Of a stretch of 25,798 nt of DNA, positions 7,533-14,973 are shown in pieces (positions within the stretch are counted from its first letter, which is position 1; every line of letters begins with the position of its first letter). The stretch comes from an uncultured Marvinbryantia sp. (GTDB taxonomy: Bacteria > Bacillota > Clostridia > Lachnospirales > Lachnospiraceae): NCBI GenBank assembly GCA_934394985.1, contig CAKRRF010000033.1, positions 1 to 25,798 of the forward strand, given 5' to 3'. A program made the translations under genes and the position numbers. The notes below the pieces were generated by a model that had not been told where the DNA came from, made no database searches, and saw only the letters and a list, made by a program, of their open reading frames with translations.

Positions 7533-8972
7533 ATGAAAATAAGGATTTCCAAAGATTTATTTGAAAATACCAGACAGTTGTATGAAATGCTACAGGCGGA
7601 TCAGAACTTTGACATAGTTTTCCGTCCGATCTGTGTAGGAGAACGACAGGCCTGTCTGTTTTTTATCAATGGATTTGTAAAAGATGAGGTGCTGGAAAAG
7701 CTGCTGGAATTTTTTTGTTCTCTGATACCGGAGGATCTTCCAGGGGAAAGTGAAGAATTGACAAAAAATCAGATTCCCTATGGGGATGTCAGGCTTCAGA
7801 CAGATCTGACGGCGGTAATGCAGGCAGTCCTGTCAGGTATGGCATGTCTGTTAATTGATGGGTATGATTCCTGTTTTATCATAGACTGTCGCAGCTATCC
7901 GATGCGAAGCATCAGTGAACCAGATAAAGACAAGGCGCTGCGTGGTTCCAGAGATGGATTTGTAGAAACGCTGGTTTACAATACTGCCCTGATACGAAGA
8001 AGAATCCGAAGCAAAGATCTGGTAATGCAATTGTTTCAGGCAGGAGAGGCTTCTCAGACAGATATTGCTCTTTGCTATATGTCTGACAGGGCAGATCTGA
8101 AACTGGTGGAAAACTTAAAAAACAGAATTCAAAATCTGAAGGTAGATGCGCTGCCTATGAATCAGGAGAGTCTGGCAGAGGTACTGTACAAAGGAAAATG
8201 GATAAATCCATTTCCTAAATTTAAATATACGGAACGTCCGGATGCGGCTGCAGCTTCGCTGCTTGATGGCAAGGTACTGATTTTGATCGACAATGCTCCA
8301 TCCGCCATGATTCTGCCGGCTACGTTGCTGGATATTATGGAAGAGGCAGACGATTATTATTTTCCACCAATTACAGGAAGCTATCTGCGAATCAGTCGTC
8401 TGGTGATTGCCATACTGACATTGTTTCTGACCCCACTATGGCTTCTCTTGCTGGAGCATCCACAGTGGATTCCGGAAGGAATGGAATTTATTCAGGTAGA
8501 AGGTACCATACACATTCCTGTTATCTGTCAGCTGCTGTTTCTTGAATTCGCAATTGACGGTTTAAAGCTGGCTGCAATCAATACACCGAATACCTTATCT
8601 ACGCCGCTGAGCGTGATCGCAGGTATTGTAGTAGGTGAATTTGCTGTACAGTCCGGCTGGTTTAATTCCGAAGCCATGTTATATATGGCATTTGTGGCAA
8701 TTGCCAATTATACTCAGTCAAATTTTGAATTAGGCTATGCATTAAAATTTATGAGGCTGATGTTGCTGATTTTAACGGAACTGTTTGCACTTCCGGGGTT
8801 TATTGGAGGGGTGATTCTGTCAGTTATTTTTATCGGAACCAATCGAACAGTGTCTGGAAAAAGCTATCTGTATCCGTTATGGCCTTTTTTTGGAATGCAG
8901 CTAAAACGGAGGATATTGAAAGAACAGACAAAAGAAATGGGAAAAGAAAAGGACAGCAGGTATAAAAAATAA
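7533..8972 (+). CDS. GerA-family spore germination protein, SpoVAF-like
   Basis: A 479-residue protein. Residues 1-285 are a soluble N-terminal part and about 285-460 hold several hydrophobic helices; a basic tail follows. The family marks are FPKFKYTERPD ending at residue 237, LLDGKVLILIDNAPSAMILPAT, GSYLRISRL just before the first helix, LAAINTPNTLSTPL, and a C-terminal SYLYPLWPFFGMQLKRR. The TERPD and INTP blocks match my memory of SpoVAF better than the A subunits of tricistronic ger operons, and no GerB- or GerC-type gene follows. SpoVAF acts in the spore inner membrane during germination. The symbol is withheld because the rest of the spoVA operon is not adjacent. The start codon follows the hairpin at 7485-7532. 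Confidence 0.85.
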   Translation: MKIRISKDLFENTRQLYEMLQADQNFDIVFRPICVGERQACLFFINGFVKDEVLEKLLEFFCSLIPEDLPGESEELTKNQIPYGDVRLQTDLTAVMQAVLSGMACLLIDGYDSCFIIDCRSYPMRSISEPDKDKALRGSRDGFVETLVYNTALIRRRIRSKDLVMQLFQAGEASQTDIALCYMSDRADLKLVENLKNRIQNLKVDALPMNQESLAEVLYKGKWINPFPKFKYTERPDAAAASLLDGKVLILIDNAPSAMILPATLLDIMEEADDYYFPPITGSYLRISRLVIAILTLFLTPLWLLLLEHPQWIPEGMEFIQVEGTIHIPVICQLLFLEFAIDGLKLAAINTPNTLSTPLSVIAGIVVGEFAVQSGWFNSEAMLYMAFVAIANYTQSNFELGYALKFMRLMLLILTELFALPGFIGGVILSVIFIGTNRTVSGKSYLYPLWPFFGMQLKRRILKEQTKEMGKEKDSRYKK

Positions 8973-9032
8973 AAAAGGTGAAATATTAAGATGGACAGGC
9001 AAGTAGTGAAAACGAAGAAAAGGAGAAATGTG

Positions 9033-9413
9033 ATGAGAAATGGAAAAAAGATTCTGACAGGATGTCTTCTGGCTGTAGCAGTCAGTGTACTGATGGTGGG
9101 CTGCGGAAATGATGATAAAAACAAGAAAGGGACAGAAACAACGGCAGGAACTAATACGGCAGATACGAATGTGGCAGGAACTAATACAGCAGGAACTAAT
9201 ACAACAGATACAAACAGAACAGAGAACAGTGAAAATAATGAAACAACGAAGAAGGAGACCATGCAGAATGATGGTGTTCTGGAAGATGTGGGCGCAGGCA
9301 TAGGCGAAGCCGGGGATGATATCATCGATGGAGCGGCAAATGCAGTAGAACGTCTGGCAGATGACGGAATTGACAGCGAAAATACCGGAAATACGAATAC
9401 GGAAACGGAGTAA
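9033..9413 (+). CDS. Small Thr/Asn-rich lipoprotein with 15-bp tandem repeats
   Basis: A 126-residue predicted lipoprotein. Residues 1-24 (K-rich start, hydrophobic core, then LMVGC) form a type II signal peptide with Cys24 as lipidation site. The mature part is low-complexity: an AGTNT/ADTNV-like repeat encoded by 15-base units at 9144-9218, then an acidic, glycine-containing segment (GVLEDVGAGIGEAGDDIIDGAANAVERLADDG) and another T/N-rich tail. The start at 9033 has AGGAG 7 bases upstream and gives a standard signal peptide; an in-frame ATG at 8991 with AAGGTGA upstream is possible. It lies 60 bases after the spoVAF-like gene, perhaps in the same transcript, hinting at a spore or envelope role. 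No specific function is recognised. Confidence 0.8.
   Translation: MRNGKKILTGCLLAVAVSVLMVGCGNDDKNKKGTETTAGTNTADTNVAGTNTAGTNTTDTNRTENSENNETTKKETMQNDGVLEDVGAGIGEAGDDIIDGAANAVERLADDGIDSENTGNTNTETE
9144..9218 (+). repeat. Five 15-bp tandem units in the lipoprotein gene
   Basis: Units start at 9144, 9159, 9174, 9189 and 9204. Units 3 and 4 are identical (GCAGGAACTAATACA), unit 1 differs by one base, and units 2 and 5 are more diverged. Each encodes a five-residue step of the A-G/D-T-N-x type. The period is a multiple of three, so copy-number change would keep the frame. Confidence 0.85.
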
Positions 9414-9436
9414 AAAAACAAAGAATGTAATATGAC

Positions 9437-9485
9437 GGCGGAATGCAAAATGTGTCAAAAAACGGTGAACTATTTGCATTTCGCC
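9437..9485. promoter_or_regulatory. Long inverted repeat upstream of hisA
   Basis: GGCGGAATGCAAA (9437-9449) and TTTGCATTTCGCC (9473-9485) pair over 13 positions (one G-U in RNA, one mismatch as a DNA palindrome) around a 23-base spacer. It sits 24 bases after the lipoprotein stop and 46 bases before the hisA start. There is no T tract, so it is not a classic terminator. It could be an RNA processing or terminator stem for the upstream gene, or a paired operator for hisA; a possible -10, TATGGT, at 9491-9496 follows directly. Function not shown. Confidence 0.5.
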
Positions 9486-9530
9486 ATTGCTATGGTAAGA
9501 TAAAAAAAACAGAAATATGAGGTGAAGAGA

Positions 9531-10319
9531 ATGGAATTCAGACCATGCATTGACATACATAACGGAAAAGTAAAACAGATTGTAGGTGGCTCACTGCAGG
9601 ATCAGGGAAATCAGGCAAAAGAAAACTTTGTGGCAGAACAGGATGCTTCTTTTTATGCAGAGTTTTATAAAAAGGACCATATCCGTGGCGGACATGTGAT
9701 CCTGCTAAATGCCAGGGATTCAGAATACTATAAAAAAACAAAAGAGCAGGCCATGCAGGCATTGGCAGCATATCCACAGGGACTTCAGATTGGCGGAGGT
9801 ATTTGCACGGAAAATGCAGAAGAATTTTTAAATGCAGGTGCATCGCATGTGATTGTTACCAGCTATGTGTTCCAGAATGGACAGATCAGTTATGAAAATC
9901 TGGAAAAACTGAAAAAAGAAGTGGGAAAGGAGCATCTGGTTTTAGATCTGAGCTGTCGGAAAAAGAAGGATGCTTATTATATCGTTACCGATCGCTGGCA
10001 AAAGTTCACGAATGTGCAGCTGACAAAAAAAGTGATGGATGAACTGGCAGATTCCTGCGATGAATTTCTGATACATGCTGTAGATGTGGAGGGAAAGGCA
10101 TCTGGCATGGAAGAGCCACTGGTTCAAATGCTGGGAGAGTGGAAGCGGCTGCCGGTGACTTATGCAGGAGGTGTTGGATCCTATAAAGATCTTCAGGACT
10201 TAAAAAAACTGGGGCAAAATCATGTAAACGTAACGATAGGCAGTGCACTCGATCTTTTTGGTGGACAGATGAAATATCGAAAAGTACTGGAAATATGTCA
10301 GGGAAACCTGAGGATATAA
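9531..10319 (+). CDS. hisA: HisA isomerase of eukaryotic type (yeast HIS6 / plant HISN3 family)
   Basis: A 262-residue TIM-barrel enzyme for the ProFAR to PRFAR isomerisation in histidine synthesis. Several blocks match the eukaryotic branch as I know it from yeast HIS6: PCIDIHNGKVKQIVGGSL (5-22, with Asp8 as the likely catalytic acid/base), LQIGGGI at 85-91, LDLSCRKKKDAYYIV (138-152), EFLIHAVDVEGKASGM (178-193), TYAGGVGS (210-217) and IGSALDLFGG (236-245). Bacterial HisA has different sequence around these sites. The start at 9531 has AGGTGA about 5 bases upstream; an in-frame GTG at 9522 is less likely. It stands apart from other his genes, between a lipoprotein gene and convergent hpf. The branch assignment is strong by motif; origin by ancient transfer is inference. 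Confidence 0.9.
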   Translation: MEFRPCIDIHNGKVKQIVGGSLQDQGNQAKENFVAEQDASFYAEFYKKDHIRGGHVILLNARDSEYYKKTKEQAMQALAAYPQGLQIGGGICTENAEEFLNAGASHVIVTSYVFQNGQISYENLEKLKKEVGKEHLVLDLSCRKKKDAYYIVTDRWQKFTNVQLTKKVMDELADSCDEFLIHAVDVEGKASGMEEPLVQMLGEWKRLPVTYAGGVGSYKDLQDLKKLGQNHVNVTIGSALDLFGGQMKYRKVLEICQGNLRI

Positions 10320-10331
10320 TTGGACAAAACG

Positions 10332-10357
10332 AATCCCGTGGAAATTTCCACGGGATT
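10332..10357. terminator. 26-base perfect palindrome between convergent hisA and hpf
   Basis: A perfect palindrome with 13-base arms (AATCCCGTGGAAA and its complement) lies 12 bases after the hisA stop and 13 bases after the hpf stop. On the minus strand it is followed by CGTTTTG, a short T run, so it best fits hpf termination. For hisA there is no T tract. It probably serves both directions. Confidence 0.65.
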
Positions 10358-10370
10358 GGTAAGAACTGGA

Positions 10371-10901
10371 TTAATGTTCCGGAATAATCATTCCGTAGGT
10401 GCCGCCTTTACGCTTGTACACTACATTGACTTCGTCGGTTTCTGCATTATGGAACATATAGAAATTGTGTCCTAAAAGTTCCATCTGGATACAGGCATCT
10501 TCAGGATACATTGGTTTCATTTCAATTTCTTTGGTACGGATGATCTGGATTTCTTCCGGTTCGATATTCTCATCTTTTTCCAGGAACTCTCTGCGGAAAT
10601 TGCCATTGTCCTGCTGTTTGGCTACCAGCTTGTTTTTATATTTACGAAGCTGACGTTCGATGACTTCTTCTACCAGATCGATCGAGACATACATATCATT
10701 GCTGACCTGCTCAGAACGGATAATATGTCCTTTTACAGGGATCGTAACTTCGATTTTCTGACGCTCCTTTTCAATACTCATGGTGACTTGCACTTCAGTG
10801 TCTGGGGTAAAATACCGTTCCAGTTTTCCCAGCTTATCAATAACGCTGTTTTTTAAACCTTCTGAAACTTCCAGATTTCTGCCGCTGATGATAAATTTCA
10901 T
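10371..10901 (-). CDS. hpf: Ribosome hibernation promoting factor, long form
   Basis: A 176-residue long-type HPF that binds the 30S decoding region and drives 100S ribosome dimers in resting cells. The N-terminal S30AE domain (about 1-105) opens with MKFIISGRNLEVSEGLK and includes YVSIDLVEEVIERQLRKYKNK. An acidic linker joins it to the C-terminal dimerisation domain, with the marks PMYPEDACIQMELLGHNFYMF and VVYKRKGGTYGMIIP. The minus-strand start is preceded by AAGGGGG. A consensus sigma-A promoter lies 40-68 bases upstream, and it is divergent from secA. Confidence 0.95.
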   Translation of the reverse strand: MKFIISGRNLEVSEGLKNSVIDKLGKLERYFTPDTEVQVTMSIEKERQKIEVTIPVKGHIIRSEQVSNDMYVSIDLVEEVIERQLRKYKNKLVAKQQDNGNFRREFLEKDENIEPEEIQIIRTKEIEMKPMYPEDACIQMELLGHNFYMFHNAETDEVNVVYKRKGGTYGMIIPEH

Positions 10902-10940
10902 ATATTCAGCCCCCTTTAAAACGATATTTTTGGTACATTT

Positions 10941-10969
10941 ATTCTATCACATATTTCATAACGTGTCAA
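10941..10969 (-). promoter_or_regulatory. Sigma-A promoter of hpf
   Basis: Read on the minus strand, TTGACA (10969-10964) and TAGAAT (10946-10941) are separated by exactly 17 bases: a perfect -35 and a near-perfect -10. The transcript should start near 10934, giving a leader of about 33 bases. No operator or stress-sigma motif was recognised. Confidence 0.8.
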
Positions 10970-11033
10970 AAAAGAACCGTGACAGGATAGAATCGAAATG
11001 GAGTTAGTTTTGAATCTTTATAAAAAATATTTA

Positions 11034-11062
11034 TTGTGTAAAAACAGGATTAGTGTTAAGAT
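11034..11062 (+). promoter_or_regulatory. Probable sigma-A promoter of secA
   Basis: TTGTGT (11034-11039) and TAAGAT (11057-11062) are separated by 17 bases, in an A/T-rich stretch. A start near 11069 would give a leader of about 58 bases that contains the hairpin at 11077-11095. Confidence 0.6.
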
Positions 11063-11076
11063 AATGGGTAGTATGT

Positions 11077-11095
11077 GCAGAAGAAAAACTTCTGC
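11077..11095 (+). promoter_or_regulatory. Hairpin in the secA leader
   Basis: GCAGAAG and CTTCTGC form a perfect 7-bp stem with a five-A loop, 31 bases before the secA ATG and right after the predicted transcription start. It has no T tract. It may stabilise the mRNA or regulate it; E. coli-style SecM control is not present because there is no leader ORF. Confidence 0.45.
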
Positions 11096-11126
11096 AAGTA
11101 ATGCATAATGACTTAGGAGAGTAAGA

Positions 11127-13682
11127 ATGAATTTTATTGAAAAAGTGTTTGGTACCCACAGCGACCGTGAGTTAAAGAGAATCATGCCGCTGGTTGATAA
11201 AGTTGAGGCACTTCGTCCAACCATGCAGGCGTTGACAGACGAACAGCTTCGGGCAAAAACTCAGGAATATAAAGAACGTCTGGCAAATGGAGAGACTCTG
11301 GATGATCTGCTTCCGGAAGCGTATGCAACAGTTCGTGAAGGTGCGAAGCGTGCGATCGGACTGGAGCACTACCGCGTACAGATTATCGGTGGAATTATTC
11401 TTCATCAGGGACGTATTGCTGAGATGAGAACTGGTGAAGGAAAGACCCTTGTTTCCACACTTCCGGCATATCTGAATGCACTGGAAGGTAAAGGGGTGCA
11501 TATCGTTACAGTCAATGACTATCTGGCAAAGCGAGATGCAGAATGGATGGGAAAAGTCCACGAGTTCCTTGGATTAACTGTCGGTGTGGTACTGAATGAT
11601 ATGGATAATGATGAGCGTCGTAAGCAGTATGCCTGTGATATTACCTACATCACGAATAACGAGCTTGGATTTGATTATCTGCGTGACAACATGGTAATTT
11701 ATAAAGAACAGCTGGTACAGAGAGAACTGCATTATGCCATCATCGATGAGGTGGACTCCGTACTGATCGATGAAGCCAGAACGCCTCTGATTATTTCCGG
11801 TCAGAGTGGTAAGTCTACCAGATTGTATGAAGTGGCAGATGTTCTGGCACGTCAGCTGCAAAAGGGTGAGGCAAGCGGTGAAGTGACCAAGATGACAGCC
11901 ATCATGGGAGAAGAGATTACGGAAACCGGAGACTTCATTGTAAATGAAAAAGATAAAGTAGTAACTCTGACCCAGGACGGTGTGGAGAAAGTAGAGAAGT
12001 TCTTTAATATTGAGAACCTGGCAGATGCAGAGAATCTGGAGATTCAGCACAATGTAGATCTGGCACTTCGTGCCAACTATCTGATGTTCCGTGATCAGGA
12101 TTATGTTGTAAAAGATGATCAGGTTATGATTGTAGATGAGTTTACCGGACGTATTATGCCGGGAAGACGTTATTCCGATGGTCTGCATCAGGCGATTGAA
12201 GCAAAAGAGCATGTGAAGGTAAAACGAGAAAGCAAGACACTGGCTACGATCACTTTCCAGAATTTCTTTAACAAATATGCAAAGAAGTCTGGTATGACTG
12301 GTACAGCTCTTACAGAAGAAAAAGAATTCCGTGATATTTACGGAATGGACGTAGTAGTGATTCCTACCAACAGACCGGTAGCCAGAATTGACCTGGATGA
12401 TGCGGTTTATATGACAAAGAAAGAAAAATACCGTGCTGTTGTAGATGAGATTGAAAAAGCCCATGAAAAGGGACAGCCTGTTCTGGTTGGTACGATTACC
12501 ATTGATATTTCTGAGCTGTTAAGCGGTATGCTGAAGAAGAGAGGAATTCCTCACAAAGTACTGAATGCCAAGTTCCATGAACTGGAGGCGGAGATTGTTG
12601 CAGATGCAGGTGTACACGGAGCAGTTACGATTGCCACCAATATGGCAGGTCGTGGTACCGATATTAAACTGGATGATGTTTCCAGAGAACTGGGTGGATT
12701 AAAGATCATTGGTACAGAACGTCATGAGTCCAGACGTATTGACAATCAGCTGCGAGGACGTTCCGGACGACAGGGGGATCCGGGAGAATCCAGATTTTAT
12801 ATTTCTCTGGAAGATGATCTGATGAGACTGTTTGGCTCTGAGCGACTGATGAATATGTTCCGTTCTCTTGGTGTGGCAGAAAACGAACAGATTGAGCATA
12901 AGATGCTTTCTTCTGCAATCGAAAAGGCACAGGAAAAGATCGAGACGAATAACTACGGAATTCGTAAGAATCTGTTGGAATATGACCAGGTAAATAATGA
13001 ACAGCGTGAGATTATTTACAAAGAAAGACGTCGTGTACTGGATGGCGAAAGCATGCGAGATTCCGTGTTGAAAATGATTCGTGATGTATCAGGCAAGTAT
13101 GTTGATATGTGCAATGAAGTAGAGACAGGTATGAATATCACGGAACTGAATCGGATTCTGCTTCCGATTATTCCGGTAAAGCCTCTGACAGAAGAGGATG
13201 CAAAGCTGGGTGTGGAAGCTCTGAAAGACAAGCTGGAAAAAGAAGCAGTGGCGCTCTATGAAGAAAAAGAGAAGATTTTCCCAACGCTGGATGAAATGCG
13301 TGAATTTGAGCGAGTAGTTATTCTGAAAGTCATTGACCGTAAGTGGATGGATCACATCGATGATATGGATCAGCTTCGTCAGGGAATCGGTCTTCAGGCA
13401 TATGGTCAGAAGGATCCGCTGGTAGAATTTAAGATGAGCGGATTTGAGATGTTTGATGAGATGCTTTCCGGTATTCAGGAGGATACATTAAGACTGATCT
13501 TCCATGTACGTGTGGAAGAAAAGGTAGAACGTGAGGAAGTTGCAAAGGTAACCGGAACCAACAAAGATGATACCGTTGCCAATGCACCGAAGAAGCGTGC
13601 GGAAGAAAAAATTTATCCGAACGATCCGTGCCCGTGCGGCAGCGGAAAGAAATACAAACAGTGCTGCGGACGTAAAAAATAA
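11127..13682 (+). CDS. secA: Preprotein translocase ATPase SecA
   Basis: An 851-residue SecA, the ATP-driven motor pushing unfolded preproteins through SecYEG. Walker A, MRTGEGKT, is at 100-107 and Walker B, DEVD, at 207-210, followed by [15 protein letters not shown]. The preprotein cross-linking and second ATPase domains show [54 protein letters not shown] and [20 protein letters not shown] (each split here from longer blocks). The C terminus keeps the zinc-binding [15 protein letters not shown] tail used for SecB or phospholipid contacts. Length is usual for a housekeeping SecA1. TAGGAGAG precedes the ATG. It is divergent from hpf and followed by prfB, an order familiar in Firmicutes. Confidence 0.97.
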   Translation: MNFIEKVFGTHSDRELKRIMPLVDKVEALRPTMQALTDEQLRAKTQEYKERLANGETLDDLLPEAYATVREGAKRAIGLEHYRVQIIGGIILHQGRIAEMRTGEGKTLVSTLPAYLNALEGKGVHIVTVNDYLAKRDAEWMGKVHEFLGLTVGVVLNDMDNDERRKQYACDITYITNNELGFDYLRDNMVIYKEQLVQRELHYAIIDEVDSVLIDEARTPLIISGQSGKSTRLYEVADVLARQLQKGEASGEVTKMTAIMGEEITETGDFIVNEKDKVVTLTQDGVEKVEKFFNIENLADAENLEIQHNVDLALRANYLMFRDQDYVVKDDQVMIVDEFTGRIMPGRRYSDGLHQAIEAKEHVKVKRESKTLATITFQNFFNKYAKKSGMTGTALTEEKEFRDIYGMDVVVIPTNRPVARIDLDDAVYMTKKEKYRAVVDEIEKAHEKGQPVLVGTITIDISELLSGMLKKRGIPHKVLNAKFHELEAEIVADAGVHGAVTIATNMAGRGTDIKLDDVSRELGGLKIIGTERHESRRIDNQLRGRSGRQGDPGESRFYISLEDDLMRLFGSERLMNMFRSLGVAENEQIEHKMLSSAIEKAQEKIETNNYGIRKNLLEYDQVNNEQREIIYKERRRVLDGESMRDSVLKMIRDVSGKYVDMCNEVETGMNITELNRILLPIIPVKPLTEEDAKLGVEALKDKLEKEAVALYEEKEKIFPTLDEMREFERVVILKVIDRKWMDHIDDMDQLRQGIGLQAYGQKDPLVEFKMSGFEMFDEMLSGIQEDTLRLIFHVRVEEKVEREEVAKVTGTNKDDTVANAPKKRAEEKIYPNDPCPCGSGKKYKQCCGRKK

Positions 13683-13687
13683 AAGAG

Positions 13688-13730
13688 ATGCAGACTGCCG
13701 CAGACAGAAACTGCCTGTTGCAGTCTGCAT
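13688..13730 (+). terminator. Inverted repeat after secA
   Basis: ATGCAGACTGC (13688-13698) and GCAGTCTGCAT (13720-13730) are exact reverse complements around a 21-base loop, five bases after the secA stop. A weak T-rich stretch (TTTGTGCTTTG) follows. It may be a terminator or a processing stem separating secA from prfB. Confidence 0.5.
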
Positions 13731-13772
13731 TTGTGCTTTGAAAATTGTGGAAATGCGAAGCAACCATTCAAT

Positions 13773-13804
13773 TATGAGCAAGTAGCGAAGCGGATTGCAA
13801 ATAT
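13773..13804 (+). repeat. Copy A of a dispersed repeat, upstream of prfB
   Basis: This 32-base segment matches 18155-18186 at 26 of 32 positions without gaps; the shared core is CGGATTGC-A/G-AATAT. It ends 31 bases before the prfB start. Weaker similarity (GCGA...GCAAC) continues to the left, from about 13755. No known family recognised. Confidence 0.6.
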
Positions 13805-13835
13805 CTGCTTGAAAATAAGGAAAGAAGGTGACAGA

Positions 13836-14961
13836 GTGGTCGAATTAGATCAGTACAAGTATACGCTTGGCACATACGAAAAACCATTACTGGAAGTGAG
13901 GGATTCACTTTGACCTGGCAAATAAGGAAAAGCGAATCGAAGAATTAGAACGAAAAATGGAAGAACCAGGTTTTTGGGATGATCCGGAACAGTCCCAGGA
14001 ACTTATGAAAAAATTGAAATCCATGAAAGACGACATTGCAGTCTGGCATACACTTCAGGAGCAGTACGAAGAGATCGAAACGCTTATAGAGATGGCAGAG
14101 GAAGAAAATGATACTTCACTGTTGGAAGAGATCCAGACAACCATGGATGAGTTTATTACAGCATTTGACAATATCAGGATTAAGACACTGCTTTCCGGTG
14201 AATATGATAATGTGAATGCGATTGTATCTCTTCACGCAGGAGCAGGAGGAACAGAGTCCTGTGACTGGGCAGGCATGTTATATCGTATGTATACCAGATG
14301 GGCAGACAAAAAGGGCTTTGAAGTCGAAGTAATAGATTATCTGGATGGTGATGAGGCCGGAATTAAATCAGTAACATTTGAGGTGCGTGGGGAAAATGCC
14401 TACGGTTATCTGAAGTCAGAAAAAGGTGTACATAGACTGGTACGTATTTCGCCGTTTAATGCGGCAGGAAAACGTCAGACTTCTTTTGTACAGTGTGATG
14501 TAATGCCGGATATTGAAGAAGATCTGGATGTGGAAATCAAAGACGATGATATTCGTATTGATACGTATCGATCCAGTGGGGCCGGCGGACAGCATATCAA
14601 TAAGACTTCATCAGCGATTCGTATTACGCATATACCAACAGGAATTGTGGTACAGTGTCAGAACGAACGTTCTCAGTTCCAGAATAAGGATAAAGCCATG
14701 CAGATGCTGAAAGCAAAGCTGTATCTTCTGAAACAGCAGGAAAATGCAGAAAAAGTCTCAGGTATCCGTGGAGAAAAAAAGGAAATGGGATGGGGAAATC
14801 AGATTCGTTCTTATGTAATGCAGCCTTATACCATGGTAAAAGATCACAGAACAAATGCCGAAACAGGTAATGTAGACAGTGTAATGGATGGCAACATTGA
14901 TTTATTTATCAATGCCTATTTAAAATGGATTGCTCTCGGGAATGAAGAAGAGCAGCAGTAA
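13836..14961 (+). CDS. prfB: Peptide chain release factor 2, with programmed +1 frameshift
   Basis: RF2 ends translation at UGA and UAA. The gene is in two frames: 25 codons from a GTG start at 13836 end with CTT then TGA (13911-13913), and the second frame resumes with GAC at 13912, giving 374 residues in all. The shift site CTT-TGA-C is the classic prfB site, with an internal ribosome-binding-like GAGGG five bases upstream of CTT (13898-13902). Low RF2 lets the ribosome slip +1, so the protein controls its own synthesis. Later marks are SPF for stop-codon reading (RISPFNAAGKRQT) and the catalytic GGQ in SSGAGGQHINKTSSA. The GTG start is supported by AAGGTGA upstream. This is a functional gene, not a frameshift error. 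Confidence 0.95.
13898..13914 (+). promoter_or_regulatory. prfB +1 recoding site
   Basis: GAGGG, five bases, then CTT TGA C. The ribosome slips from CTT onto TTT and reads GAC. The in-frame UGA is the sensor of RF2 level. Confidence 0.9.
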
Positions 14962-14973
14962 AGGAGGAGAAAG

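Noticed and set aside
7415..7552. Longer minus-strand frame extending the FMN-binding-like protein to 7552
   Set aside because: It crosses into the start of the SpoVAF-like gene and translates its hairpin; AAGGAG in front of 7414 sets the real start.
9144..9218. Possible CRISPR-like array
   Set aside because: Repeats are 15 bp, directly contiguous, without spacers and in frame within a gene.
8864..9560. Minus-strand frames across the lipoprotein gene
   Set aside because: They are low-complexity antisense translations of the lipoprotein repeats, with no start signals.
11077..11095. SecM-like arrest peptide upstream of secA
   Set aside because: No open reading frame with a ribosome binding site is present in the short leader, only a hairpin.
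11574..12464. Long minus-strand open frame inside secA
   Set aside because: Its composition is Phe/Ile/His-rich as expected for the antisense of secA, it has no ribosome binding site and it lies wholly within a certain gene.
13731..13913. 60-residue open frame between secA and prfB
   Set aside because: Only its last part (from GTG 13836) is real, as the first segment of prfB before the frameshift; the rest is hairpin and repeat sequence.
13836..14961. prfB as a frameshifted pseudogene
   Set aside because: The break is at CTT TGA C with an SD-like element upstream, the known programmed site; the downstream frame is intact with SPF and GGQ.
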